From: Chryseobacterium nepalense
GTDB lineage: Bacteria > Bacteroidota > Bacteroidia > Flavobacteriales > Weeksellaceae
Direction of reading: 5' to 3'
NCBI RefSeq assembly: GCF_023195755.1
Contig: NZ_CP096203.1
Span: 2,294,001 to 2,358,000, forward strand
DNA length: 64,000 nt
The translations under genes were made by a program, and so were the position numbers. How positions within the stretch are numbered: position 1 is the stretch's first letter; each line of letters starts with the position of its first letter. The notes beneath the pieces are model-generated. The model was not told the DNA's origin. It saw only the letters and a list, made by a program, of their open reading frames with translations, and did no database searches. This document shows, piece by piece, positions 28,869-36,464 of the stretch.

Positions 28869-28876
28869 CAAAGATA
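28869..28876 (-). promoter_or_regulatory. -7 element directly before the lipoprotein start
   Basis: TATCTTTG on the minus strand is a perfect TAnnTTTG match, ending 6 bases before the ATG at 28862. Transcription would start at or within a few bases of the start codon, so the mRNA may be leaderless. No convincing -33 element is seen. Confidence 0.4.
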
Positions 28877-28990
28877 AAAACTTATTTTCAATTTTTCCTC
28901 TGATTTTATTGGCTTTCAGGATTAATTAACGGCAATCTGTATTTAGATTATATTCAACTTTAAAAATGTTTAAATCTCTGATAAATTTAA

Positions 28991-30244
28991 TCAATGAGTT
29001 TTCACAATTTTCTTTAGCAGAAGATGAATTTCTTTTCTGGACAAGATGAAATCACGAATATGAAATTCGGTAATCTGATAAAACCTCCAGAAAAGAACTC
29101 CTGATGAAAGGCAATAGGAAGCAGAGTTTATAATACAGGCTCCTTTGATTCCCCATTTCGGAATGATAAAAAATGAAGAGATAATGGTAAAGATGAGCCC
29201 TGCAAGAGATTTAACATTTAAAATTCTCAATTTATTAATTCCTGCGAAGTAATATCCGATAATATTGCTCACGGCTATCGCTAAAATCCCGGGCGAAAGC
29301 AACAAAACAATTTCCTTTGTTTCCCCGAAATCTTTACCGAAAATCATGGCATACCAGTGCGCAGGAATCATCAGCATGATAGAAATAAACAGAAGGGTAA
29401 TAAGGAAGCTGATGCGCAGGGATATTTTTGTTTTTTCGATTGCACTATTAAAATCCGTATCATTTACCACATCTGCATACAGAACTACGGAAAGACTTCT
29501 GCTTACAGTCCATACAGCTTCGGAGAAGGCAATTCCTATCGAGAAAACACCGACACTTATAATTCCCCTGAAATATTCAAGAAAATAAAATGAAAGCCTG
29601 TTATTGAGAAACTGTAGAAATGTACTCAACTGTATTTTCCAGCCATAATTAAACAATTGGAAACCAATATCCTTTGAGATCAATATTTTTTTAAAATCAG
29701 CCTTTTTTATTAACTGAATGGCAGTGATAAAAAACAGTAGCGTAAAGCAACTTATCTGGGCAATGAAATAGGCATTAACAGAGGTAATTTTGATACAATA
29801 AACAATTATGATGATGAATATGATGTGCACGAGTTGCTGTAAAACCGTATATAAGTTGAACATTTTGATATTCTGCTGGCCTACGAACAAATTTACATTA
29901 GCCGTAAGAAGTGAAGACATCACCGAAAGTCCGATAAGGTATCCGGAATATTCTGCAGCATGGCCGGAACTGAACAAAACAGGAATCAGAATTCCCGTAA
30001 TAACAGCCCAAAGATAAGCGAAAGGCAGGATTTCCTCAGTTCTGAATTTTCTTGCAAAATAGCTCATACTGCTGCCCACAAAGATATTCGCAAAAAAACT
30101 GATGATGGTAAGGTCTGCAATGATAATTGATATCAACCCTTTTCCACTGCTTCCCCACATATTGGTGGAGTAAATTACCAGCCCGAAATTCAGGATCAGG
30201 ATTAAAAACCGGGAAACAAAAGTTTTAAAAATAGTCTCCTTCAT
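28991..30244 (-). CDS. Polysaccharide flippase (Wzx/MATE-like)
   Basis: Integral membrane protein of 417 residues with about 12 hydrophobic spans across its whole length and no soluble domain, resembling polysaccharide biosynthesis flippases that move undecaprenyl-linked sugars across the inner membrane. SMSYFARKFRTEE and NYGWKIQLSTFLQFLNNRLSFYFLE are typical of the family. It begins one base after the stop of a GT4 glycosyltransferase gene, so both probably act in one surface glycan pathway. No Wzy polymerase is visible nearby. Confidence 0.85.
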   Translation of the reverse strand: MKETIFKTFVSRFLILILNFGLVIYSTNMWGSSGKGLISIIIADLTIISFFANIFVGSSMSYFARKFRTEEILPFAYLWAVITGILIPVLFSSGHAAEYSGYLIGLSVMSSLLTANVNLFVGQQNIKMFNLYTVLQQLVHIIFIIIIVYCIKITSVNAYFIAQISCFTLLFFITAIQLIKKADFKKILISKDIGFQLFNYGWKIQLSTFLQFLNNRLSFYFLEYFRGIISVGVFSIGIAFSEAVWTVSRSLSVVLYADVVNDTDFNSAIEKTKISLRISFLITLLFISIMLMIPAHWYAMIFGKDFGETKEIVLLLSPGILAIAVSNIIGYYFAGINKLRILNVKSLAGLIFTIISSFFIIPKWGIKGACIINSASYCLSSGVLFWRFYQITEFHIRDFILSRKEIHLLLKKIVKTH

Positions 30245-30245
30245 C

Positions 30246-31382
30246 TTATGCTAATGATTTTTTGATGAAGTTGACGAAATTATTTTTAATACCATTCCAG
30301 GCATACTTCGTTTCATACTCTTTTCGCGCATTCTGAGCATGGTCCGAATAAATTTCAGGGTTCTTGATATAATTCAGAATAATATCTGAAATTCCCTCAG
30401 AATTTTCAGGATCAACCAGAAACCCGAATTTTGACACATCAACATGCTGTCGTGTAGCTTTTAAATCCGTATAAATTACAGGTTTTCCGGAGGCTGCATA
30501 ATAAAATATCTTAATAGGCAGACAATGATGATTTTCGTAATTCATGGTTCTCAGGTCAAAACAGATATCTGCATCAGCATAAGCTTCCGTAAAGGTTTCA
30601 AAAGATGCCGGCTTTTCTATTCTGAGATTTTCAAAATGGTATTTTTTTACCAGTCCGGAAAAATATTTTTCGTCTTTTTCTTTTCTGGAACCGCCAATTA
30701 AAAGGATTGAGATCTTAAGTTCAGGTGCTTTTTTTCTCAGACTACCTGCCGCGGCAAAAAAATTACCGATTCCTTTTTCCTCAGAAAACTGTCCTGTGTA
30801 GCAGAGTGTTATTTTGTCCGAATCCAGGCTTTTAATATGTTGCCTAATATAAATATCATCCGGATAATAGGGTAACACTATTGATTTTTTAAACGGAAAG
30901 AAATACGCCAGAGGAAACTTCTTTGTGTTTTCTCCGAAAATATAATGGGTGCTGATCCATCCCGCATATAACTGAATAAGAAAAAACTTTATTGCATGAA
31001 TAAGGTTAAATGGAAAAGAAAATCTTTCTACCATCCTCATGGATGGATACCATTCCGTGACATCATAGATAATACTTATATTTTTATTCTTTCTGATGCT
31101 TTTTGCTGCTATTACGGCTAAAGGTTCCGAGCAGATGACAGCGTCCGGCTGATACGCGATGCACATTTTTTCCAGAATCCTCTTCTTTTCAGAAACACTT
31201 CTTTCCAGGACGGCATAGGATTCTATTTCAATCCCTGCAACCGTGCCCTGAAACTCTGATGAAAGACTGCAGATTTTTACGTCATATCCTTGTTCTTTCA
31301 ATGCTCTGGCCTGATGATAGAATATCCTGTCATCATCATGTCTGTGAGCGGTTGTTAAAAAAAGGAGTTTAGATACTTTCAT
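30246..31382 (-). CDS. Glycosyltransferase family 4 protein
   Basis: Cytoplasmic GT-B glycosyltransferase of 378 residues. The C-terminal domain has ITLCYTGQFSEEKGIGNF, then ADICFDLRTMNY and HHCLPIKIFYYAASGKPVIYTD, the nucleotide-sugar-binding pattern of GT4 enzymes; the N-terminal domain begins with LFLTTAHRHDDDRIFYHQ. Sugar donor and acceptor cannot be told. Next to the flippase gene (1-base gap), so likely part of capsule, exopolysaccharide or O-antigen-type glycan assembly. Confidence 0.9.
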   Translation of the reverse strand: MKVSKLLFLTTAHRHDDDRIFYHQARALKEQGYDVKICSLSSEFQGTVAGIEIESYAVLERSVSEKKRILEKMCIAYQPDAVICSEPLAVIAAKSIRKNKNISIIYDVTEWYPSMRMVERFSFPFNLIHAIKFFLIQLYAGWISTHYIFGENTKKFPLAYFFPFKKSIVLPYYPDDIYIRQHIKSLDSDKITLCYTGQFSEEKGIGNFFAAAGSLRKKAPELKISILLIGGSRKEKDEKYFSGLVKKYHFENLRIEKPASFETFTEAYADADICFDLRTMNYENHHCLPIKIFYYAASGKPVIYTDLKATRQHVDVSKFGFLVDPENSEGISDIILNYIKNPEIYSDHAQNARKEYETKYAWNGIKNNFVNFIKKSLA

Positions 31383-31438
31383 CCGGGATAATTAATAGGA
31401 TCTTTTATATTTAAATTTCACAAATATAACTAAAGCAA

Positions 31439-31463
31439 AAAAAGTGGAAGTTTTCCACTTTTT
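31439..31463 (-). terminator. Terminator after the conserved 162-residue protein gene
   Basis: Stem AAAAAGTGGAA/TTCCACTTTTT (31439-31449, 31453-31463) with a GTT loop; on the minus strand it runs into TTTTTTTGC. Confidence 0.8.
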
Positions 31464-31485
31464 GTTTATTCAATTAATCGGGATG

Positions 31486-31974
31486 TTATTTAATAGATGC
31501 GGCCCAGCTTCTTTCAAAGGGCAGAAGAAAATTTCCTAAAAATTCGAGATAGGTATTTTTTGAAAAGTCAAAAACCTGTATGTCTTTAGAAATCTCTCCG
31601 TTTCTTATTTTAGTTTTAAAATCAATAAGTTTCAACGTTTTTACTTCACCATTTTCGATGAAGCTTGCTTTCATTCTGTCGAAAAGACCCAGATGGTATT
31701 CATCATCAATTTCTTTCATTATTTTTCCCAATGCATCGATGCTGCATCCTGAAGCCATTTCTTTCTCTTCGTCTACACAAATAACAATAAACTGATTCTT
31801 TTCAATCTTAAACGATGATGAGAGCGGTTTTCCGTGCGCAGCCCAAGTGGACAGAAAATCAAAAAGCTTTTCTGTAATTATTTTTGCCTCTTTTGTCTCA
31901 AAAGGCCTGGATGCGGGATATATGATAACTCTGTAATCGTTGGTCTCTACAATATTTGATTCTTCAATCTTCAT
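31486..31974 (-). CDS. Conserved Bacteroidota protein of unknown function
   Basis: Soluble protein of 162 residues beginning MKIEESNIVETNDYRVIIYP, with PLSSSFKIEKNQFIVICVDEE in the middle and FLGNFLLPFERSWAASIK at the end. It belongs to a widespread Flavobacteriia family often labelled ABC transporter ATPase, but I find no Walker A, signature or Walker B motif, so that label is wrong on the sequence. It closes a minus-strand run that begins with the MlaD-like gene and contains two Fe-S proteins. A possible -7 element TAATTTTG (complement of 31995-32002) sits just upstream. Confidence 0.8.
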   Translation of the reverse strand: MKIEESNIVETNDYRVIIYPASRPFETKEAKIITEKLFDFLSTWAAHGKPLSSSFKIEKNQFIVICVDEEKEMASGCSIDALGKIMKEIDDEYHLGLFDRMKASFIENGEVKTLKLIDFKTKIRNGEISKDIQVFDFSKNTYLEFLGNFLLPFERSWAASIK

Positions 31975-31999
31975 GTCTGATACATTTTAAAATTCAAAA

Positions 32000-33139
32000 T
32001 TACGCAATTTTCCTGAGTTTGAACCCATTATACTTTTTACTCAATACATATAGAAAAAGGATGATTAACAAAATAATATATCCGAAGAAAAACCTTAATC
32101 CTGATGAATGGGGGAAAAACAGGAATTTAATATAAATATTAATTAGAAAAAAGACAGCAAGTGTTCTGATCCATAAATCTTTAGAAAGATAAAACGTTAA
32201 TATGAGAAGTCCTACGGACGTTATAGTAACTTTCTTAAAGTAAATAATTTTGGTGAAAATTATGGCAAGATAATCGTTAATGCTGAAATCCGGCGGTGAT
32301 CCGGAAATAAATTCACGCCTGTAGATGAAGGTATCATAAAAAAGATGTTTCCAACCGGGATAACCATAAAAATTTGTGATCGATACATATAAAGTAAAAA
32401 GAATGATGCTTTGTAATATAAAAGCTATTTCTATTTTTTTATTGTTTAAATATCCATAAATACCTGCTACTGCCAGATAACTTAATGTAAAGGGTATATA
32501 ATCCGGTCTGATAAAAGTAATGGCAAAAAGAACTGAAAACATAGTCCACTTTTTCCATTGTTGGATTATACCCATCATAAAGATCAACAGAAACTGTAAA
32601 ACGAACATATCCGGCGTGGCTACTCTGGCCATAAAAGTCATGGGAGGCAATAGCATGATTGAAATAGTCAGCACTCCTGTGAGAATATAGTTTTCAGGGA
32701 AAATAATTCTTATAATATAAAATAAAAGTAATCCGGAAATAAAATAGGAAATTATACTTAAGAAAAGGACCGCATCCGGCGAAGAAAGACCTAATTGATA
32801 GAGAAAAAGAATTCCCAGATTATACCCTACTTTTATCTGATAATAAGGCAACTGTTCCATGAAGGCACGTGTATTATTAGCAAAAGCCTGTCGGGCATTA
32901 TCGGCAGGCTTTTGTATTCCTAAAATATCCCTGAACTGGTCTTCAGGAGCTTTTTTTTGTATTTCGCTGTAGGTAAGTTTACGAATTGTATCTGGTGCAT
33001 CCGGAAACTTCAGGGTATAGAGACTTCCTATATAGCCAGGCATATCCCAATCATAAATCCTGTTTTTATAATTCCAAAAGCTCAGTACAGCAATAATGAT
33101 GGTTATGAAAAAAAAGGAAATTCGCCATCCTGTTTTCAT
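32000..33139 (-). CDS. Polytopic membrane protein, possibly GT-C-like
   Basis: Protein of 379 residues with about ten membrane spans. The first span is followed by a large loop starting YDWDMPGYIGSLYTLKFPDA. An acidic pair early in the first external loop is a feature of GT-C glycosyltransferases (lipid-linked sugar donors), so such a role is possible but unproven; no exact family is recognised. It lies between the Fe-S pair and the conserved 162-residue gene, with 31 and 25 base gaps, so it is probably in the same transcript although its function looks unrelated. Confidence 0.65.
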   Translation of the reverse strand: MKTGWRISFFFITIIIAVLSFWNYKNRIYDWDMPGYIGSLYTLKFPDAPDTIRKLTYSEIQKKAPEDQFRDILGIQKPADNARQAFANNTRAFMEQLPYYQIKVGYNLGILFLYQLGLSSPDAVLFLSIISYFISGLLLFYIIRIIFPENYILTGVLTISIMLLPPMTFMARVATPDMFVLQFLLIFMMGIIQQWKKWTMFSVLFAITFIRPDYIPFTLSYLAVAGIYGYLNNKKIEIAFILQSIILFTLYVSITNFYGYPGWKHLFYDTFIYRREFISGSPPDFSINDYLAIIFTKIIYFKKVTITSVGLLILTFYLSKDLWIRTLAVFFLINIYIKFLFFPHSSGLRFFFGYIILLIILFLYVLSKKYNGFKLRKIA

Positions 33140-33170
33140 GGAATGCTATTCGTTAAAATTGCTCAGAATT

Positions 33171-33965
33171 TTATAAATCTTCAGCTTCAGCCAACAGTTC
33201 TACAATATCTTTTACGGCAACTTCGTGATTTTTATTAAAATGTTTCACGCCATCTGTCATCATGGTATTGCAGAAAGGGCATCCGGTTGCAATGACTTTA
33301 GGTTCAAAAGACAAAGCCTCTTCCGTACGTTCAATATTAATATCTTTATTTCCTTTTTCCGGCTCTTTAAACATTTGAGCACCTCCTGCACCACAACATA
33401 ATCCGTTTGTTTTGCAACGTTTCATTTCTACGAGTTCAGCATCCAGCTTTTCCAGCAAAGCTCTGGGCGCTTCGTATTCATCATTTGCCCGTCCCAGATA
33501 ACATGGGTCATGGAAAGTAATCTTTTTTCCTCTGAAAGCCCCGCCTTCAATTTTCAGCCTTCCTTCTTCCATCAGGTTTCTGAGAAACTGCGTGTGATGA
33601 ATAACTTCATAGTTTCCACCCAGACTTGGATATTCGTTTTTAAGGGTATTGAAGCAATGCGGACAAGCCGTAACAATTTTCTTAACTTCATAAGCATTAA
33701 GAACTTCAATATTCGTTAAAGCCATCATCTGGAAGACGAATTCATTTCCGGCGCGTTTTGCCGGATCTCCGGTACAGCTTTCCTCCTGTCCTAAAACAGC
33801 GAATTCAACTCCGATTTTATTTAAAATTTTACAAAATGCTTTCGTTATTTTCTTGGCACGGTCGTCAAAACTCCCGGCGCAGCCTACCCAGAACAGAACT
33901 TCCGGTGATTTACCTTCGGCAGCATATTCTGCCATTGTTTTTATATTGAAATCCATCTCCTTCAA
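33171..33965 (-). CDS. CCG-domain iron-sulfur protein (LutA/GlpC/HdrB-like)
   Basis: Soluble redox protein of 264 residues with two cysteine-rich CCG domains: the first around VGCAGSFDDRA ... SCTGDP ... CPHC, the second around FHDPCYLGR, CCGAGGAQMF and TGCPFC. Such domains hold a non-cubane Fe-S cluster and pair with a membrane Fe-S subunit to move electrons from small acids or flavoproteins to quinone. The partner is the next gene upstream on the minus strand. The electron donor is not evident. Confidence 0.9.
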   Translation of the reverse strand: MKEMDFNIKTMAEYAAEGKSPEVLFWVGCAGSFDDRAKKITKAFCKILNKIGVEFAVLGQEESCTGDPAKRAGNEFVFQMMALTNIEVLNAYEVKKIVTACPHCFNTLKNEYPSLGGNYEVIHHTQFLRNLMEEGRLKIEGGAFRGKKITFHDPCYLGRANDEYEAPRALLEKLDAELVEMKRCKTNGLCCGAGGAQMFKEPEKGNKDINIERTEEALSFEPKVIATGCPFCNTMMTDGVKHFNKNHEVAVKDIVELLAEAEDL

Positions 33966-34032
33966 TTTGAAAAATGTGAGAATCTGAAAATTTGAAAATG
34001 TAATAACTCAGTCTCAAATTCTCAAATTATAT
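33966..34032. repeat. AT-rich repeat tract between the two Fe-S genes
   Basis: Contains several variants of the unit AATTTGAAAATG or GAGAATCTGAAAATTTG, with a partly complementary CTCAAATTCTCAAATT block at the right. It is a low-complexity intergenic repeat of a kind common in flavobacteria; no function is visible. Confidence 0.4.
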
Positions 34033-34042
34033 AATTGATTAA

Positions 34043-35380
34043 TTAATCTTTTGCCCAATTCAGACGGTCCGCCTGGTTGTATTGCCAAGGAGCAGCATTG
34101 TTTTCTACATTTGCCATCATAAGATTCAATTCCTGAGGAGCAGCAGACTGTTCCATAACCAGAAATCTTCTCATATCAAAAATAATGGAAAGCGGATCAA
34201 GCAACACCGGACATGCTTCTGTACAAGCATTACAAGTAGTACATGCCCAAAGTTCTTCTTTGGTAATGTAATCGTTCAACAGCTTTTTACCATCATCCTC
34301 AAACTTCCCGTTTTTATCTATGTTTCTCCCTACCTCTTCAAGACGATCCCGGGTTTTCATTAAAATTAACCTTGGAGAAAGTTTTTTACCGGTAATATTT
34401 GCCGGACAAACAGCAGTACAACGGCCACATTCCGTACAGGAATACGCATTTAATAACTGTACCTGATTAAGGTCAAAAATATCTTCCGCCCCGAATTTCG
34501 AAGGAGCTTCTGCATCACCTCCGGCCGGAGCAGCATATGGGTCTGCATTCGGATCCATCATTAATTTGATTTCCTGAGTAACGGAATCCAGATTATTGAA
34601 TTTTCCTTTCTTCTCCAGATTGGCATACCAAGTACTTGGAAAAGCTAAAATAATGTGTAAATGTTTTGAATAATAAAGATAATTCATAAAGAATAGGATG
34701 CCCACAAAGTGAAACCACCATGCAGCTCTTTCAATACCGAATAAGAATCCGTTATCAAAACTGAAAACTTCTAAAAAAGGCACAAAGGTAATCTGACTGA
34801 TCGGGAATGATCCAAGACGAGCAAAATGATCGTACCCTCTTGCCTGAAGAATAGAGTCTGAAGCATTCATAGTAAAGAAAGCTACCATAAGAGCAAACTC
34901 AATGATAAGAATCCAGTTGGCATCTTCTTTAGGCCATCCGAAAAGTTCTTTCATGGTAAGCCTTTTTACTCCGTAAAAATTTCTTCTGATAAAGAATATT
35001 ACAACACCGATTATAACCAATAATGCCAGTACTTCCAATGTTGCCGTAAAATAACTGTAGAAGGTATTTCCGAAAATTGTTGCCAGAAATCTATGCGTTC
35101 CGAAAATTCCGTCAACAACAATTTCTATAAGTTCAAAATTGATAATAATAAAACCGACATATACAAAAAGGTGCAGAATTCCTGCTACAGGGCGTTTTGT
35201 CATTTTGCTTTGCCCCATTGCCACCCTAACCATGGTTTCCCAGCGTTCACCCTTTCTGTCGCTTCGGTTAATTTCACGTCCTAATCTGATATTTCTATAA
35301 ATCTTTTGCAAGCTTTTTGCGAAGAGGCCAAAACCCACAATTAATAAAATCAGAAAAATAATATGAGCGATATATTGCAT
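34043..35380 (-). CDS. Membrane-bound [4Fe-4S] dicluster protein
   Basis: Protein of 445 residues with about five membrane spans in the N-terminal ~260 residues (NarI/HdrE-like cytochrome b-type region) and a ferredoxin part: C315, C318, C321, C325 (CTECGRCTAVCP) and C380, C383, C386, C390 (CTTCNACTEACP). It probably passes electrons from the CCG-domain partner encoded 77 bases downstream to the quinone pool. It lies 11 bases after the mlaD-like gene, so these genes share a transcript, although a functional link to lipid transport is not obvious. Confidence 0.9.
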   Translation of the reverse strand: MQYIAHIIFLILLIVGFGLFAKSLQKIYRNIRLGREINRSDRKGERWETMVRVAMGQSKMTKRPVAGILHLFVYVGFIIINFELIEIVVDGIFGTHRFLATIFGNTFYSYFTATLEVLALLVIIGVVIFFIRRNFYGVKRLTMKELFGWPKEDANWILIIEFALMVAFFTMNASDSILQARGYDHFARLGSFPISQITFVPFLEVFSFDNGFLFGIERAAWWFHFVGILFFMNYLYYSKHLHIILAFPSTWYANLEKKGKFNNLDSVTQEIKLMMDPNADPYAAPAGGDAEAPSKFGAEDIFDLNQVQLLNAYSCTECGRCTAVCPANITGKKLSPRLILMKTRDRLEEVGRNIDKNGKFEDDGKKLLNDYITKEELWACTTCNACTEACPVLLDPLSIIFDMRRFLVMEQSAAPQELNLMMANVENNAAPWQYNQADRLNWAKD

Positions 35381-35391
35381 GGATTTATTTA

Positions 35392-36342
35392 TTAGTCTTT
35401 ACTATTTTTCCCGAATACTGAAAAATTAACATACCTCTTAGGATTTGCCTTCACATCTTCAATTAATGAATTCAGGTTGGTGGATGCAGAATTTAGATTA
35501 TTGTACAATTCCTCATCTTTCATCAGTTTTCCTAAACTTCCCTGTCCGTTATTTATTCCGGCCACTACTTCATTAAGCTTTCCTACGGTAGCATCAAGAT
35601 TAGCAATCGTAGCATTCAGTTTTTGTGTATCAATACTTTCTGCAAGATTACCGTATTTATCCAATGTTACTTTACCGCTTTGCATGGTAAGGCTTGCGTC
35701 ATCCAAAACTTTCTGGAGCTTAGGATCGTTATGGCCTACAAGGCTGTTCACACTTCCTGCTGTGGTTTGCAGAGCAGCTACTGTTTTATTAAGATTAGCC
35801 AGCAACAATCTGATTTCTTCTCTATTTTGGGCATTTACCACCTGGTTTGCACTAGACATTAAAGAATCTACTCTATACAAAACGGTCTGCAGCTGATCTT
35901 TAACAGGGCCTACCTGAGAAGAAAGACTCCCTAAAGTTCCGAGCTTAAATGCTCCTTTTAAAGTATCTCCGTCTTTAGCCGTAGGACCTCCGTACATCAG
36001 ATTGATTCTCATTTCTTTTCCGGACATTAAGCCTGGCTCGAAAATCTCAAGTGTTGAGTTTTTTGAAAATTCAAAATTATTGTCAACCGTAATTTTCACC
36101 AGGAAATCAATTTTCCCGTCTTTGGAAGTATTGGGAATGATCTTATCCACCTGCCCTACTTTTAATCCGTTAATGGAAACCGGTGCAGACTGGGCGAGCC
36201 CTTCCACGTTATCATATTTTGCGTAAAATATATTATCGGTAGTAAAAAGGCTTCTGCCTTTCATAAATTGGAAAAGTATCACAAAGCCTACAATGGCTAT
36301 CAATGCGATTATCCCAGCTTTTAATTCTTTACTGAACTTCAC
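35392..36342 (-). CDS. mlaD: MlaD-family MCE protein
   Basis: Inner-membrane-anchored periplasmic protein of 316 residues: one N-terminal span (about 8-27), an MCE domain (about 38-115, YAKYDNVEGLAQSAPVSING then LKVGQVDKI), and a long helical tail with VNAQNREEIRLLLANLNKTV. Such proteins form hexameric rings that move phospholipid between membranes with an MlaE/MlaF transporter. The matching mlaE and mlaF are about 17 kb away, so the transporter is split into two loci here. Assignment of this particular MCE protein to that transporter is inferred. Confidence 0.88.
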   Translation of the reverse strand: MKFSKELKAGIIALIAIVGFVILFQFMKGRSLFTTDNIFYAKYDNVEGLAQSAPVSINGLKVGQVDKIIPNTSKDGKIDFLVKITVDNNFEFSKNSTLEIFEPGLMSGKEMRINLMYGGPTAKDGDTLKGAFKLGTLGSLSSQVGPVKDQLQTVLYRVDSLMSSANQVVNAQNREEIRLLLANLNKTVAALQTTAGSVNSLVGHNDPKLQKVLDDASLTMQSGKVTLDKYGNLAESIDTQKLNATIANLDATVGKLNEVVAGINNGQGSLGKLMKDEELYNNLNSASTNLNSLIEDVKANPKRYVNFSVFGKNSKD

Positions 36343-36420
36343 TTGCTAAATTTTTCTATGAGCAAATATAATACATTTAAATGAATGTTTTTCTTTATTG
36401 CTCCGCGTTAAACACAAAAG

Positions 36421-36443
36421 AAGCGGCAAAAACTTTGCCGCTT
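36421..36443 (-). terminator. Terminator after the PpiD-like gene
   Basis: Perfect stem AAGCGGCAAA/TTTGCCGCTT (36421-36430, 36434-36443). On the minus strand the tail is CTTTTG, a modest T run; on the plus strand it would be TTTATC. Confidence 0.65.
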
Positions 36444-36464
36444 TTTATCTTTATGAAAATAATT

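Noticed and set aside
31486-31974. ABC transporter ATPase label
   Set aside because: No nucleotide-binding motifs are present.
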